The notes beneath the pieces are model-generated. The model was not told where the DNA came from, did no database searches, and saw nothing but the letters and a program-made list of their open reading frames with translations. From contig NZ_JAEKKT010000133.1 of NCBI RefSeq assembly GCF_019510245.1, positions 186,001-250,000 of the forward strand: 64,000 nt of DNA. The letters run 5' to 3'. This DNA comes from Streptomyces sp. (GTDB lineage Bacteria; Actinomycetota; Actinomycetes; Streptomycetales; Streptomycetaceae). Positions 33,181 through 40,759 of this stretch are shown piece after piece (the stretch's first letter is position 1; every line of letters begins with the position of its first letter). A program made the translations under genes and the position numbers.

Positions 33181-34502
33181 CCGAGACCGACGTCGACATC
33201 GATATCGAGACCCTGCGGGCGCGGGCACTGAAGTCCCTGACCACGGCCCGTGACCGCACCACGCTGCTGACCAGCTGCGTGGAGGGGCCCGACCTCACCG
33301 CCCAGCACTCCCCGCTGATGTCCCCGCTGGTCTGGGACCTCGCGCACATCGGCAACCAGGAGGAGCTCTGGCTGCTGCGCAACGTCGGCGGCCGGGAGGC
33401 GATGCGCCCGGAGATCGACAGCCTCTACGACGCGTTCGAGCATCCGCGCTCCGAGCGGCCCTCGCTGCCGCTGCTGGCGCCCGCGGAGGCACGGCAGTAC
33501 GCGGCGGAGGTGCGCGGCCGGGCCCTGGACCTGCTGGAGGGCGCGGCGTTCAGCGGCACCCGGCTGACCGAGGCGGGCTTCGCCTTCGGGATGATCGCGC
33601 AGCACGAACAGCAGCACGACGAGACGATGCTGATCACGCACCAGCTGCGCAAGGGCCCGCAGGCTTTGACCGCCCCGGATCCGGCTCCGGCACCGCCGTT
33701 CACCGGCCCCGCGGAAGTTCTGGTCCCGGGCGGCCCGTTCACCATGGGCACCTCCACCGAGCCGTGGGCGCTGGACAACGAACGCCCCGCCCACCGGCGG
33801 GAGGTGGCGCCCTACTGGATCGACACCACCCCGGTGACGAACGGCCGGTACCTGGCGTTCATCGAGGACGGCGGCTACGAGGACGAGCGCTGGTGGACGC
33901 CCGACGGCTGGGCGCACATCCGGCAGCACTCCATCTCGGCACCGCAGTTCTGGCACCGGGAGGGCGGTCAGTGGCTGCGGCGCCGGTTCGGGGTGACCGA
34001 GGTCGTACCGCCCGAGGAGCCGGTGCTGCACGTGTGCTGGTACGAGGCGGACGCCTACGCCCGCTGGGCCGGGCGCCGGCTGCCCACCGAGGCCGAGTGG
34101 GAGAAGGCCGCCCGGCACCACCCGGGCGAGAACCGGTCCCGGCGCTACCCGTGGGGCGACGCGGAGCCGGCGCCGCACCACGCCAACCTGGGCCAGCGGC
34201 ATCTGCGCCCGGCCCCGGCCGGCAGCTACCCGGAGGGCGAGTCCCCGCTGGGCGTACGGCAGTTGATCGGTGACGTGTGGGAGTGGACGTCCAGCGACTT
34301 CCTCCCCTACCCCGGCTTCACCGCCTTCCCGTACAAGGAGTACTCGGAGGTGTTCTTCGGCCCCGAGTACAAGGTGCTGCGCGGCGGTTCGTTCGCCGTG
34401 GACCAGGTGGCGTGCCGGGGGACGTTCCGCAACTGGGACTACCCGATCCGGCGGCAGATCTTCTCCGGTTTCCGCACGGCCCGTTCGGCGGAGGACGCCT
34501 GA
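33177..34502 (+). CDS. egtB: Hercynine oxygenase / sulfoxide synthase EgtB
   Basis: 441 residues. An N-terminal DinB-like domain provides the three iron-binding histidines (DLAHIGNQEELWL and HEQQHDETML). The C-terminal FGE-sulfatase domain (PGGPFTMGT, RLPTEAEWEKAARH, GDVWEWTSSDF, VLRGGSFA) completes the active site. It couples hercynine with gamma-glutamylcysteine to form the sulfoxide intermediate in a non-heme iron, O2-dependent reaction. It is translationally coupled on both sides (4-base overlap with egtA, 1-base TGATG overlap with egtC). Confidence 0.95.
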   Translation: MTETDVDIDIETLRARALKSLTTARDRTTLLTSCVEGPDLTAQHSPLMSPLVWDLAHIGNQEELWLLRNVGGREAMRPEIDSLYDAFEHPRSERPSLPLLAPAEARQYAAEVRGRALDLLEGAAFSGTRLTEAGFAFGMIAQHEQQHDETMLITHQLRKGPQALTAPDPAPAPPFTGPAEVLVPGGPFTMGTSTEPWALDNERPAHRREVAPYWIDTTPVTNGRYLAFIEDGGYEDERWWTPDGWAHIRQHSISAPQFWHREGGQWLRRRFGVTEVVPPEEPVLHVCWYEADAYARWAGRRLPTEAEWEKAARHHPGENRSRRYPWGDAEPAPHHANLGQRHLRPAPAGSYPEGESPLGVRQLIGDVWEWTSSDFLPYPGFTAFPYKEYSEVFFGPEYKVLRGGSFAVDQVACRGTFRNWDYPIRRQIFSGFRTARSAEDA

Positions 34503-35281
34503 TGTGTCGTCACCTGGCCTGTCTGGGGCCCGAGGAGCCGCTCGGCCGGCTCCTCGTGGAGCCCGAGCACTCCCTCTACCGGCAGTCTTGGGCACCCCGG
34601 CGGCAGCGGTACGGGACGGTCAACGCGGACGGTTTCGGGGTCGGCTGGTACGCCCCGGCGGATCCGCAGCCGGCCCGCTACCGGCGCGCCGGGCCGATCT
34701 GGGCCGACCAGTCCTTCGCCGACCTGGCCCGGGTCGTGCGCACCGGCGCGCTGCTGGCCGCCGTCCGGGACGCGACCCTGGCGGGCGCGGACGCGGAGGC
34801 CGCGGCGGCGCCGTTCGCGGCGGGCCGCTGGCTGTTCAGCCACAACGGGGCGGTGCCCGGCTGGCCGCAGTCGCTGGCGCCGCTCGTCCCGCTGCTGCCC
34901 CCGGCCGACCTGCTGTCGATGGAGGCCCGCACCGACTCGGCGTTCGTCTGGGCACTGGCCCTGCACCGGCTGCGGTCCGGTACGGAGCCGGGCCCGGCTC
35001 TTGCCGAAACGGTTCAGCAGGTGGCCGAGGCGGCACCCGCGGCCCGGCTCAACCTCCTCCTCACCGACGGCGAGACCATCACCGCCACCGCGTGGGGCGA
35101 CAGCCTCCACTACCTCGCGGAACCCGGCCTGCGCACCGCCGTCGCCTCCGAGCCGTACGACGACGACCCGCGCTGGCAGGAGGTCCCCGACCGCACGCTG
35201 CTCACCGCGAGCCGCGCGGGCGTCGTACTCGCCCCGGTCGAGGACCTGGCATCGGTACCCCCTAAGGAGCCCTGTACGTGA
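34502..35281 (+). CDS. egtC: Gamma-glutamyl hercynylcysteine sulfoxide hydrolase EgtC
   Basis: 259 residues. A class II glutamine amidotransferase-like fold starting with Met-Cys2 (MCRHLACLG), the nucleophilic cysteine after Met removal, with NADGFGVGWY and FSHNGAVPGW as the expected active-site loops. EgtC removes glutamate from the EgtB product. It starts within the egtB stop (TGATG). Its own stop TGA is overlapped by the GTG of the truncated egtD remnant (GTGA), showing that coupled translation into egtD was the ancestral arrangement. Confidence 0.93.
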   Translation: MCRHLACLGPEEPLGRLLVEPEHSLYRQSWAPRRQRYGTVNADGFGVGWYAPADPQPARYRRAGPIWADQSFADLARVVRTGALLAAVRDATLAGADAEAAAAPFAAGRWLFSHNGAVPGWPQSLAPLVPLLPPADLLSMEARTDSAFVWALALHRLRSGTEPGPALAETVQQVAEAAPAARLNLLLTDGETITATAWGDSLHYLAEPGLRTAVASEPYDDDPRWQEVPDRTLLTASRAGVVLAPVEDLASVPPKEPCT

Positions 35282-35496
35282 GTCCCCTCCGTGTCACCCG
35301 CACCCTGCTGCAGGACGCGACGGACACCGCGCTGCGCGCCGATGTCCCGACCGGCCTCACCGCCACCTTCGAACTGCCCACAGGCGCGGCGATCACCGCG
35401 CCCCGCACCGGTCCTGTCACCTCAGCGGTGACCACTCGTCCCCGGTCGCGTCGCCGCACGCAGCGCTCCGGCCCTGACTGCCGGTTCGCGCTGTGA
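35278..35496 (+). pseudogene. Truncated N-terminal remnant of an ancestral egtD
   Basis: A 72-residue reading frame whose first ~33 residues (SPLRVTRTLLQDATDTALRA, then a DV-GLT element) align with the start of EgtD methyltransferases, including that of the intact gene 60 codons downstream (TLDAEHYAKALRAD-GGLTSTPK). Similarity is lost after about residue 35, and none of the methyltransferase motifs follow; the tail is Arg/Thr-rich. The GTG overlaps the egtC stop exactly as a coupled egtD would. It is best explained as the stub left when the original egtD was lost or displaced. Confidence 0.75.
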
Positions 35497-35540
35497 CTCC
35501 AGGCAATCACCGGCAGGACGTCGACCGAAATGAGGCAATC

Positions 35541-36521
35541 ATGACCAGCGCTCACCCCTACGGCTACACCGACACCCTCGACGCCGAGCACTACGCCAAG
35601 GCACTTCGCGCCGACATCCACGGCGGGCTGACCAGCACCCCCAAGTCCACCGCGCCCACGTGGTTCTACGACGCCCGGGGCAGCGAACTCTTCGAGGAGA
35701 TCACCCAGCTTCCGGAGTACCCCTTGTGGCGGGCGGAACTGGGGCTGCTCCAGTCGCACGCCCAGGACGTGGCCGCGTGCACGGGAGCCCGGACCATGGT
35801 CGAGCTCGGGTCCGGCAGTTCCACGAAATCCAAGCTGATCATCGAGGCGCTGGGGCCGACCGGCCTGAGCTACGTTCCGGTCGACGTCAGTGCGGACGCG
35901 CTCCACCAGGCCAGCGCCCAACTCGTCCAGGACTACCCGGGGATCCGGCTGCACGCCCTCCGTGCCGACTTCACCACTCCGCTCGTCCTGCCGGCGCTGC
36001 CCGAGGACGGCCCACGGCTCATCGCCTTCCTGGGCAGCACGCTGGGGAATTTCCGGCGTCCCGCCCGCGGCCCCTTCCTGCGCGGGCTCCGGGACATCAT
36101 GCGCCCCGAGGACTTCCTCCTGATCGGCGCCGATCTGGTCAAGCCGGAACACGAGATGACCGCCGCCTACGACGACGCCCAGGGCATCACGGCCGAGTTC
36201 GACAAGAACCTGCTGTACGTCCTGAACCGCGAGCTGGACGCGGACTTCGACCCCGATGCCTTCGACCACGTATCCGTGTGGAACAGCGCGGAGAGTCACA
36301 TCGAGATGAGGCTGCGCAGCCGCGTCGAGCAGCTCGTCAAGGTCCGGGGACTCGACCTGGCGGTGCCTTTCGCACGCGGCGAGGAATGGATCACCGAGCG
36401 CAGCGCGAAGTTCACCGTCGACGGGTTGCGGACCGAGATGGCCGAAGCGGGCCTTCGCACCCGACAACTCTGGGCCGACCCCGACGCCGGCTTCACGCTG
36501 ACCCTCGCCACCGCTGACTAG
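35541..36521 (+). CDS. egtD: Histidine N-alpha-methyltransferase EgtD
   Basis: 326 residues with a GAGG site 5 bases before the ATG. It makes hercynine by trimethylating histidine with S-adenosylmethionine. Residues known from M. smegmatis EgtD are conserved by position: WFYDARGSELF (Tyr39), LPEY (Tyr56), VELGSGSSTKSK (SAM loop), GSTLGNF (Asn166) and ITERSAKF (Glu282, Ser284). Odd features are PEYPLWRAE in place of the usual PEYYPTRxE and a unique N-terminus (TSAHPYGYTDTLD). It is not coupled to egtC but separated by 259 bases containing a decayed egtD start. No EgtE gene is present in the window. Confidence 0.92.
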   Translation: MTSAHPYGYTDTLDAEHYAKALRADIHGGLTSTPKSTAPTWFYDARGSELFEEITQLPEYPLWRAELGLLQSHAQDVAACTGARTMVELGSGSSTKSKLIIEALGPTGLSYVPVDVSADALHQASAQLVQDYPGIRLHALRADFTTPLVLPALPEDGPRLIAFLGSTLGNFRRPARGPFLRGLRDIMRPEDFLLIGADLVKPEHEMTAAYDDAQGITAEFDKNLLYVLNRELDADFDPDAFDHVSVWNSAESHIEMRLRSRVEQLVKVRGLDLAVPFARGEEWITERSAKFTVDGLRTEMAEAGLRTRQLWADPDAGFTLTLATAD

Positions 36522-36536
36522 GGAGACCACCGATGT

Positions 36537-36587
36537 CCGCCGGGAGAACAGAAACGAACAGGCGTGATCGTTCTGTTCTCCCGGCGG
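36537..36587 (+). terminator. Strong hairpin terminator of the egt operon
   Basis: A perfect 17-bp stem: 36537-36553 pairs exactly with 36571-36587 (arms beginning CCGCCGGGAG and ending CTCCCGGCGG), with a 17-base loop, 15 bases after the egtD stop. It can serve the convergent TPR gene as well. Confidence 0.85.
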
Positions 36588-36649
36588 CACGAGCACCCCG
36601 GACCGGCTCGGCCGTGCTCCGAACCCCGCCATGAACGGCGATCGGCCGC

Positions 36650-37081
36650 TCAGTCGTCGTCGGGAAACTCTCCGGCGAACGCGGCGGCCGTACGCAGCCA
36701 CGGCTGCGCCTCGTCCTGACGGCCCTGGCGTTGCAGGGTCCGGCCCAGCATCAGGTGGGCGTAGTGCTCCACCGGATCACGCTCGACGATCCGGCGCAGC
36801 TGTTCCTCGGCGCGCCGCAACTGTGCGGAGTGGTAGTAGGCACGGGCCAGCAACAGCCTCGGGCCCGTCTGTTCAGGAGCCTCTTGGACGACGTCGGAGA
36901 GCAGCCGAGCCGCGCCGATGTAGTCCCTGGCCCCGAACAGCAGCTGAGCCCGCTCCCAGCGCTCGGCGGTGCTCTCCTCGTGCGGTCCGCCGACGCCGTC
37001 GTCGAAGAGGTGCAGGGTGCTTGCCCACCGGTCGGGCGCCACACCGTCCGTGGCCGGGTACGTGTTGAGGTTGTCGGTCAT
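36650..37081 (-). CDS. Small tetratricopeptide repeat (TPR) protein
   Basis: 143 residues with an ideal GGAGGAAACG-ATG context. After a ~40-residue polar N-terminus it has about three helical TPR-like units (AQLLFGARDYIGAARLLSDV, PRLLLARAYYHSAQLRRAEE, AHLMLGRTLQRQGRQDEAQP), a protein-protein interaction scaffold. It is preceded by a GTTGATGCATCAAC palindrome at 37174 and follows the MarR gene in the same orientation, so it probably belongs to the local MarR regulon. Its partner is unknown. Confidence 0.85.
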   Translation of the reverse strand: MTDNLNTYPATDGVAPDRWASTLHLFDDGVGGPHEESTAERWERAQLLFGARDYIGAARLLSDVVQEAPEQTGPRLLLARAYYHSAQLRRAEEQLRRIVERDPVEHYAHLMLGRTLQRQGRQDEAQPWLRTAAAFAGEFPDDD

Positions 37082-37173
37082 CGTTTCCTCCGTTCCGACG
37101 TGCTGTGCGAAGGACGGTCCCAGACGCGGGCGGCGATCCGGCCGAACTGCATCGTCTTCAGCTCTTCTATGTT

Positions 37174-37187
37174 GTTGATGCATCAAC
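37174..37187. promoter_or_regulatory. GTTG-N6-CAAC operator, site A (upstream of the TPR gene)
   Basis: GTTGATGCATCAAC is a perfect 14-bp palindrome; with one mismatch it extends to 22 bp (TGT before, ACA after). It lies 93 bases upstream of the TPR start codon. Three related sites occur within 3.4 kb at other promoters of this cluster. Confidence 0.7.
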
Positions 37188-37243
37188 CACACCGTCGGAA
37201 CACGGGCACCGTGCTGCCTATTCCGCATCCGTCGGGCGTGGCG

Positions 37244-37720
37244 TCACTCGGACCGTCCGTCCAGCCGCTCGACGACACGGCCCGCGACCCGGGCGAGCGC
37301 GCCGAGTTCCTCCGGCGTGAGAAGGTCGACGAAGAGACCCCGCACCGTGGCCACATGGCCGGGCGCGGCCGACGCGATCATCTCCCGTCCCAGCGGGGTG
37401 ACGACCACGAACGCGCCGCGCCCGTCCTCGGGGCACTGCTTCCGGACGACCATCCCGCGTTCCACCATGCGGGAGATCTGGTGCGACATCCGGCTCTTCT
37501 CCCACTCCACCGCCCTGGCCAGGTCCGCGGAGCGCACAAGGGTGCCGGGCGCCTCGGCGAGGTGAACGAGCACGATGTAGTCGGCGGCGGAGAGGCCGGA
37601 GTCCGCCTGCAGACGACGAGCCACCCGGCCGTGCAGCCTCTCCTGCATCCGGACCAGACAGCGCCAGGCGTCAGCCTCCGCCGGACCGAGCCGTGCCCAC
37701 GGCCCGTTCACCTGGACCAC
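37244..37720 (-). CDS. MarR-family regulator, paralogue 1
   Basis: 158 residues from a GTG that immediately follows the stop of the acetyltransferase gene (no gap), so the two are co-translated. The winged HTH is at about 45-115 with the distinctive string AVEWEKSRMSHQISRMV and VRKQCPEDGRGAFVVVTP. A second gene 2 kb away (39745-40212) encodes the same motif nearly word for word. A single Cys in the wing region (KQCPEDGRG) is shared by both and could sense oxidants or electrophiles, as in the OhrR/QorR group. It probably controls the GTTG-N6-CAAC sites. Confidence 0.88.
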   Translation of the reverse strand: MVQVNGPWARLGPAEADAWRCLVRMQERLHGRVARRLQADSGLSAADYIVLVHLAEAPGTLVRSADLARAVEWEKSRMSHQISRMVERGMVVRKQCPEDGRGAFVVVTPLGREMIASAAPGHVATVRGLFVDLLTPEELGALARVAGRVVERLDGRSE

Positions 37721-38059
37721 TCAGCCAAGCTGTGCCTCCAGCCACCGCAGGACGTCGGGCGTGACCGGGTCGGTGATGTCGGCGAACTCGTCGTGCCGCT
37801 TGAGGAACTTGGCGACGTAGGGGCAGACCGGGACGATCCGCATTCCGGACGCGCGCACGTCGGCGAGCGCCTGCTGCACCAGTTGTGCACCCAGTCCCTG
37901 GCCGGCGAATGCCTCGTCGATCTCCGTATGGAAGAAGACGCGCTGTGCGCCCAGGTCACGGTAGGCGGTCAGGCCGGCGCGTCCGCCGTCGACCAGGATG
38001 TCGTACCGGCGACCGGCGTCCACGCGCTGGACGACCGTGGTGGTGGAGGACTCGCTCAT
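37721..38059 (-). CDS. GNAT-like N-acetyltransferase (YjdJ/DUF4442-type small GNAT)
   Basis: 112 residues. The short GNAT fold of the PF14542 group shows the acetyl-CoA loop DEAFAGQGLGAQLVQQAL and the conserved C-terminal VCPYVAKFLKRHDEF. Members acetylate unknown small amines and are often found near redox-stress regulators. It is 22 bases downstream of the pirin gene and directly abuts the MarR gene, forming an operon pirin-GNAT-MarR. Confidence 0.85.
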   Translation of the reverse strand: MSESSTTTVVQRVDAGRRYDILVDGGRAGLTAYRDLGAQRVFFHTEIDEAFAGQGLGAQLVQQALADVRASGMRIVPVCPYVAKFLKRHDEFADITDPVTPDVLRWLEAQLG

Positions 38060-38081
38060 GGTGTGCCTTTCGCAGGGGAGG

Positions 38082-39071
38082 TCAGCGGGTGGGTGGGTTG
38101 CGACGGGGGGTGATGACGGCGTTCGGGAGGGCCGGCGCGGGCAGGCGGCCGCCGGGGAAGTCCTCGATGACGCCGAAGCGGTCGGAGGAGGCCTCCCAGT
38201 CCTCGCGGGCTTTCACGATGTCCTCGTGGCTGCGGCCGATGAAGTTCCACCACATGACGATCTCCTCCCCGAAGGGAGGTCCCCCAAGGAGAACGGTCCG
38301 CGCGGCGGCGCCGGTCTCGTTCACCAGCGTCAGGGTGTCCGCGCCGCGAGGCACGTAGCCGAGTTCGGCGGGCCGCAGCACGGTGTCGATCAGGCGGACG
38401 TCCCCGCTGTCCACGAGGAGGCCGTGCTCGAAGGCGGTGTCCACGGCGAGGGTGAGCGTCGCGTGCGGTTCGAGGACGATCTCGGCGCCGAGCAGCGGCG
38501 TGAAGGTGCGGACCGGGGAGGTCCGGCCGGCGAGCGAGCCCAGGAAGACCCTGATCTCGGCCCCGTCGACCCGCAAGGGCTCGGGCACGTGGTGCTGGAA
38601 GTCCCGGGCGGTGTCGCGGTGTTCCCCGGGAAGCGCGACCCACAGCTGGACGCCGTGGATGACGGTGGTGTCCGGGGTGGAGACCTCCGAGTGGGCGATG
38701 CCGTATCCGCCGGTCATGAGGTTCATCTCGCCGGGCCGGACCAGGGCGTGGGTGCCGAGGGTGTCGCGATGCTCGATCTCGCCGCTGAACAGCCAGCTCA
38801 CCGTCTGCAGGCCGGTGTGCGGATGCGGGGGCAGGTCCATGCCGCCCGCCGCGGTGACCTGGTGCGGGCCGTAGTGATCGGCGAAGCACCAGGCGCCGAT
38901 CAGGGTGCGCTCCCGCTGGGGCAGCGTCCGCCGCACGCGCAGCGCACGCGGTCCTCCCAGAGGGACCTCGCGTGCCGACAGCACGTCGACCCGGGGCGCT
39001 CCGGCCGGGCGTTCGCCTTCGACGAGCGGACCGCAGCTCAGCGCCGCGGCGTCGGTTTCCACGTTGCTCAC
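38082..39071 (-). CDS. Pirin-family protein
   Basis: 329 residues from a GTG with a GGGAGGTG site. The N-terminal cupin has metal ligands in CFADHYGPHQV, LPPHPHTGLQTVSWLF and a third histidine in GEIEHRDTLGT, followed by GYGIAHSEV, a pirin signature. The C-terminal half is a second cupin (LGAEIVLEPHATLTLAV). Bacterial pirins act as quercetinase-like dioxygenases or as redox-linked regulators. It heads the operon with GNAT and MarR and is divergent from the AhpD-like gene across site B. Confidence 0.9.
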   Translation of the reverse strand: MSNVETDAAALSCGPLVEGERPAGAPRVDVLSAREVPLGGPRALRVRRTLPQRERTLIGAWCFADHYGPHQVTAAGGMDLPPHPHTGLQTVSWLFSGEIEHRDTLGTHALVRPGEMNLMTGGYGIAHSEVSTPDTTVIHGVQLWVALPGEHRDTARDFQHHVPEPLRVDGAEIRVFLGSLAGRTSPVRTFTPLLGAEIVLEPHATLTLAVDTAFEHGLLVDSGDVRLIDTVLRPAELGYVPRGADTLTLVNETGAAARTVLLGGPPFGEEIVMWWNFIGRSHEDIVKAREDWEASSDRFGVIEDFPGGRLPAPALPNAVITPRRNPPTR

Positions 39072-39095
39072 CGGGAGCACCTCCCACACAATCTG

Positions 39096-39109
39096 GTTGT
39101 CACATCAAC
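39096..39109. promoter_or_regulatory. GTTG-N6-CAAC operator, site B (pirin / AhpD-like divergent promoter)
   Basis: GTTGTCACATCAAC lies 25 bases upstream of the pirin GTG and 84 bases upstream of the AhpD-like gene. The outer GTTG/CAAC half-sites match sites A and D exactly. An A/T-rich -10-like stretch (CAACTATGAT) follows. Confidence 0.65.
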
Positions 39110-39193
39110 TATGATGCCACGAAGGCAGGCCGACGGCCACAGCACTCGACCGCACCCAGGCCACGGCGAGCGTGGCCCGAAGGAGTCCCCGAC

Positions 39194-39682
39194 GTGAGCG
39201 AGACCACCCGCAGCTCCGCACCCCGCAGGATCTTCATCGACAAGCAGAGCCCCAAGGCCTTCCATGCCCTGGTGCAGGCCGCGGAGGCGGTCCGGGCGAC
39301 GGCTTCCGAGGCGGGGCTCGACCGGACCGCCGTGGAGCTGATCAACCTCCGCGTGTCGCAGCTCAACGGCTGCGCCTACTGCCTCGACGTGCACACCAGA
39401 GCGGCCCTGCGCGCCGGTGAAACACCGCAGCGACTCGGGGTCCTGAGCGCGTGGCAGGACACCGGCCTGTTCACCCCCGCGGAGCGAGCCGCCCTGGCGC
39501 TGGCCGAGGCCACGACCGATGCGGCCGACACCGATGCCCAGGCATCCGCCTACGAGGCCGCCCGGCAGGTTCTCTCCGAGGACCAGATCTCAGCCGCGAT
39601 CTGGGTGGCGGTCACCATCAACGCGTTCAATCGCGTGTCGATCATGAGCAAGCACCCGGTACTGCCTCCGCACGGCGAGTAG
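39194..39682 (+). CDS. Carboxymuconolactone decarboxylase / AhpD-like protein
   Basis: 162 residues from a GTG with AAGGAG upstream. The redox motif CxxCxxxH is present in NGCAYCLDVHTRAALRAG, with the helical CMD fold (LINLRVSQL, AALALAEATTDAADTD). These small alkylhydroperoxidase-like proteins reduce peroxides or electrophiles through their cysteine pair. It is divergent from the pirin operon and shares the GTTG-N6-CAAC operator, which fits induction by oxidative or quinone stress. Confidence 0.9.
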   Translation: MSETTRSSAPRRIFIDKQSPKAFHALVQAAEAVRATASEAGLDRTAVELINLRVSQLNGCAYCLDVHTRAALRAGETPQRLGVLSAWQDTGLFTPAERAALALAEATTDAADTDAQASAYEAARQVLSEDQISAAIWVAVTINAFNRVSIMSKHPVLPPHGE

Positions 39683-39744
39683 AGGCAGTGGGCCTCCACA
39701 CGGCAGCGCCCCGGCCGCCACGCACGCCGGGCCGCCCGCTGCGG

Positions 39745-40212
39745 TCAGGCGGGCTCCTCGTCGAGCTTCTCCACCACGCGCTCGGAGATCCGAGCCAGCA
39801 ACCGCAGCTCGGCCGGCGTGACGTTGTCGAGGAAGAGCTCGCGCACCGCCTCCACATGCCGCGGGGCGGCGGCCTCGATCATCGCTCGCCCCTCGTCCGT
39901 GATCACCACGAACGCGCCGCGGCCGTCCTCGGGGCACTCGTCCCGCACCACCAGCCCGCGCTTCACCATCCGGGCGATGTGATGGGACATCCGGCTCTTC
40001 TCCCACTCCAGCGCCCTGGCCAGGTCCAGGAACCGGCGCCGCCCGTCCGGCACGTCCGTCAGCTCGACCAGCACGGCGAAGTCCGCGGGCGACACGTTGG
40101 ACTCCGCCTGCAGCAGACGGGACAAGCGGCCCATGAGCCGCTCGTGCATGCGGACGAAGCTCCGCCACGCGTGCTGCTCCTCCGCCGTCAGCCAACGCAC
40201 CGTCTGTTCCAT
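39745..40212 (-). CDS. MarR-family regulator, paralogue 2
   Basis: 155 residues. The winged HTH carries ALEWEKSRMSHHIARMV and VRDECPEDGRGAFVVIT, almost identical to paralogue 1 at 37244. The two are evidently a recent duplication with parallel neighbours. It is convergent with the AhpD-like gene and has site C (40231-40244) just upstream of its ATG, implying autoregulation. The conserved wing Cys (ECPEDGRG) is a candidate sensor residue. Confidence 0.9.
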   Translation of the reverse strand: MEQTVRWLTAEEQHAWRSFVRMHERLMGRLSRLLQAESNVSPADFAVLVELTDVPDGRRRFLDLARALEWEKSRMSHHIARMVKRGLVVRDECPEDGRGAFVVITDEGRAMIEAAAPRHVEAVRELFLDNVTPAELRLLARISERVVEKLDEEPA

Positions 40213-40559
40213 GAAGCAAGTGTAAGCATAGTTGACAGTTCACCGAATAAGCCTCGGAGCCGGCCGCGTGCGCGTCCTTCTCCGTCCACCTGGATGTGCG
40301 CGGCGTTCTCGGCGAGCCACTCGTCGAAGCTCTTGAGTGCCGGGTTGATCTCCCGCAGGAGTTGCAGGTCGCGGGCGCCGGTGAACTCCTGGTCGAAGTC
40401 GCCGTAGTACTGGAACACGTTGGCGATCCCGTCGCCCGCCGGTACGCCCAGGGGACGGAAGACGTCGTAGGGCACCGACCGGAGGCGCACCGGCTCGCCG
40501 ATCGCGGCGCCCAGCTTCTGCGCGTACTGGGCGCCGGTCAGGTGGCGCGCTTGGGGTCC
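40188..40559 (-). pseudogene. C-terminal remnant of an NmrA-family NAD(P)-binding gene
   Basis: In one frame from about 40559 the sequence reads QARHLTGAQYAQKLGAAIG, then VRLRSVPYDVFRPLGVPAG, VFQYYGDFDQEFTGARDL and ALKSFDEWLAENAAHIQV. These are the C-terminal third of NmrA-like quinone-reductase-type proteins. The Rossmann N-terminal part and a start codon in frame are missing, and the sequence joins directly to operator site D. An internal deletion evidently removed the 5' two-thirds of the gene while keeping its promoter. The frame then runs into the start of the MarR gene. Confidence 0.7.
40231..40244 (-). promoter_or_regulatory. GTTG-N6-CAcC operator, site C (upstream of MarR paralogue 2)
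   Basis: GTTGACAGTTCACC at 19-32 bases upstream of the ATG at 40212. It matches the GTTG-N6-CAAC pattern with one mismatch, and its flank CATAGTTGA also occurs next to site B in the opposite orientation. Confidence 0.5.
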
Positions 40560-40567
40560 ATCATCCG

Positions 40568-40581
40568 GTTGATGGATCAAC
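40568..40581. promoter_or_regulatory. GTTG-N6-CAAC operator, site D (in front of the NmrA remnant)
   Basis: GTTGATGGATCAAC within the inverted repeat GGTTGAT-GG-ATCAACC (40567-40582). It is nearly identical to site A (GTTGATGCATCAAC). It precedes the truncated NmrA gene, suggesting that the intact gene belonged to the same regulon. Confidence 0.65.
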
Positions 40582-40759
40582 CAGCAGAGCGCGATCGAGT
40601 CACCCCCGCACCTGCCATCCGAGCGACGCGATGCGATGAACACCCGAGCTGGTGCACTTTGCCACCGTCGCGCCGCTTTCCGGAGTCGGAGCGCGCAAGG
40701 GCCGTGCTCAGCGCCCGGGCCGCCGCCGAGTCCGCGGAGCACGCGGCCTGACCACCCGA

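Noticed and set aside
36533..36634. Short ORF after egtD preceded by GGGAG
   Set aside because: It is almost entirely contained in the perfect terminator hairpin and has no recognisable product.
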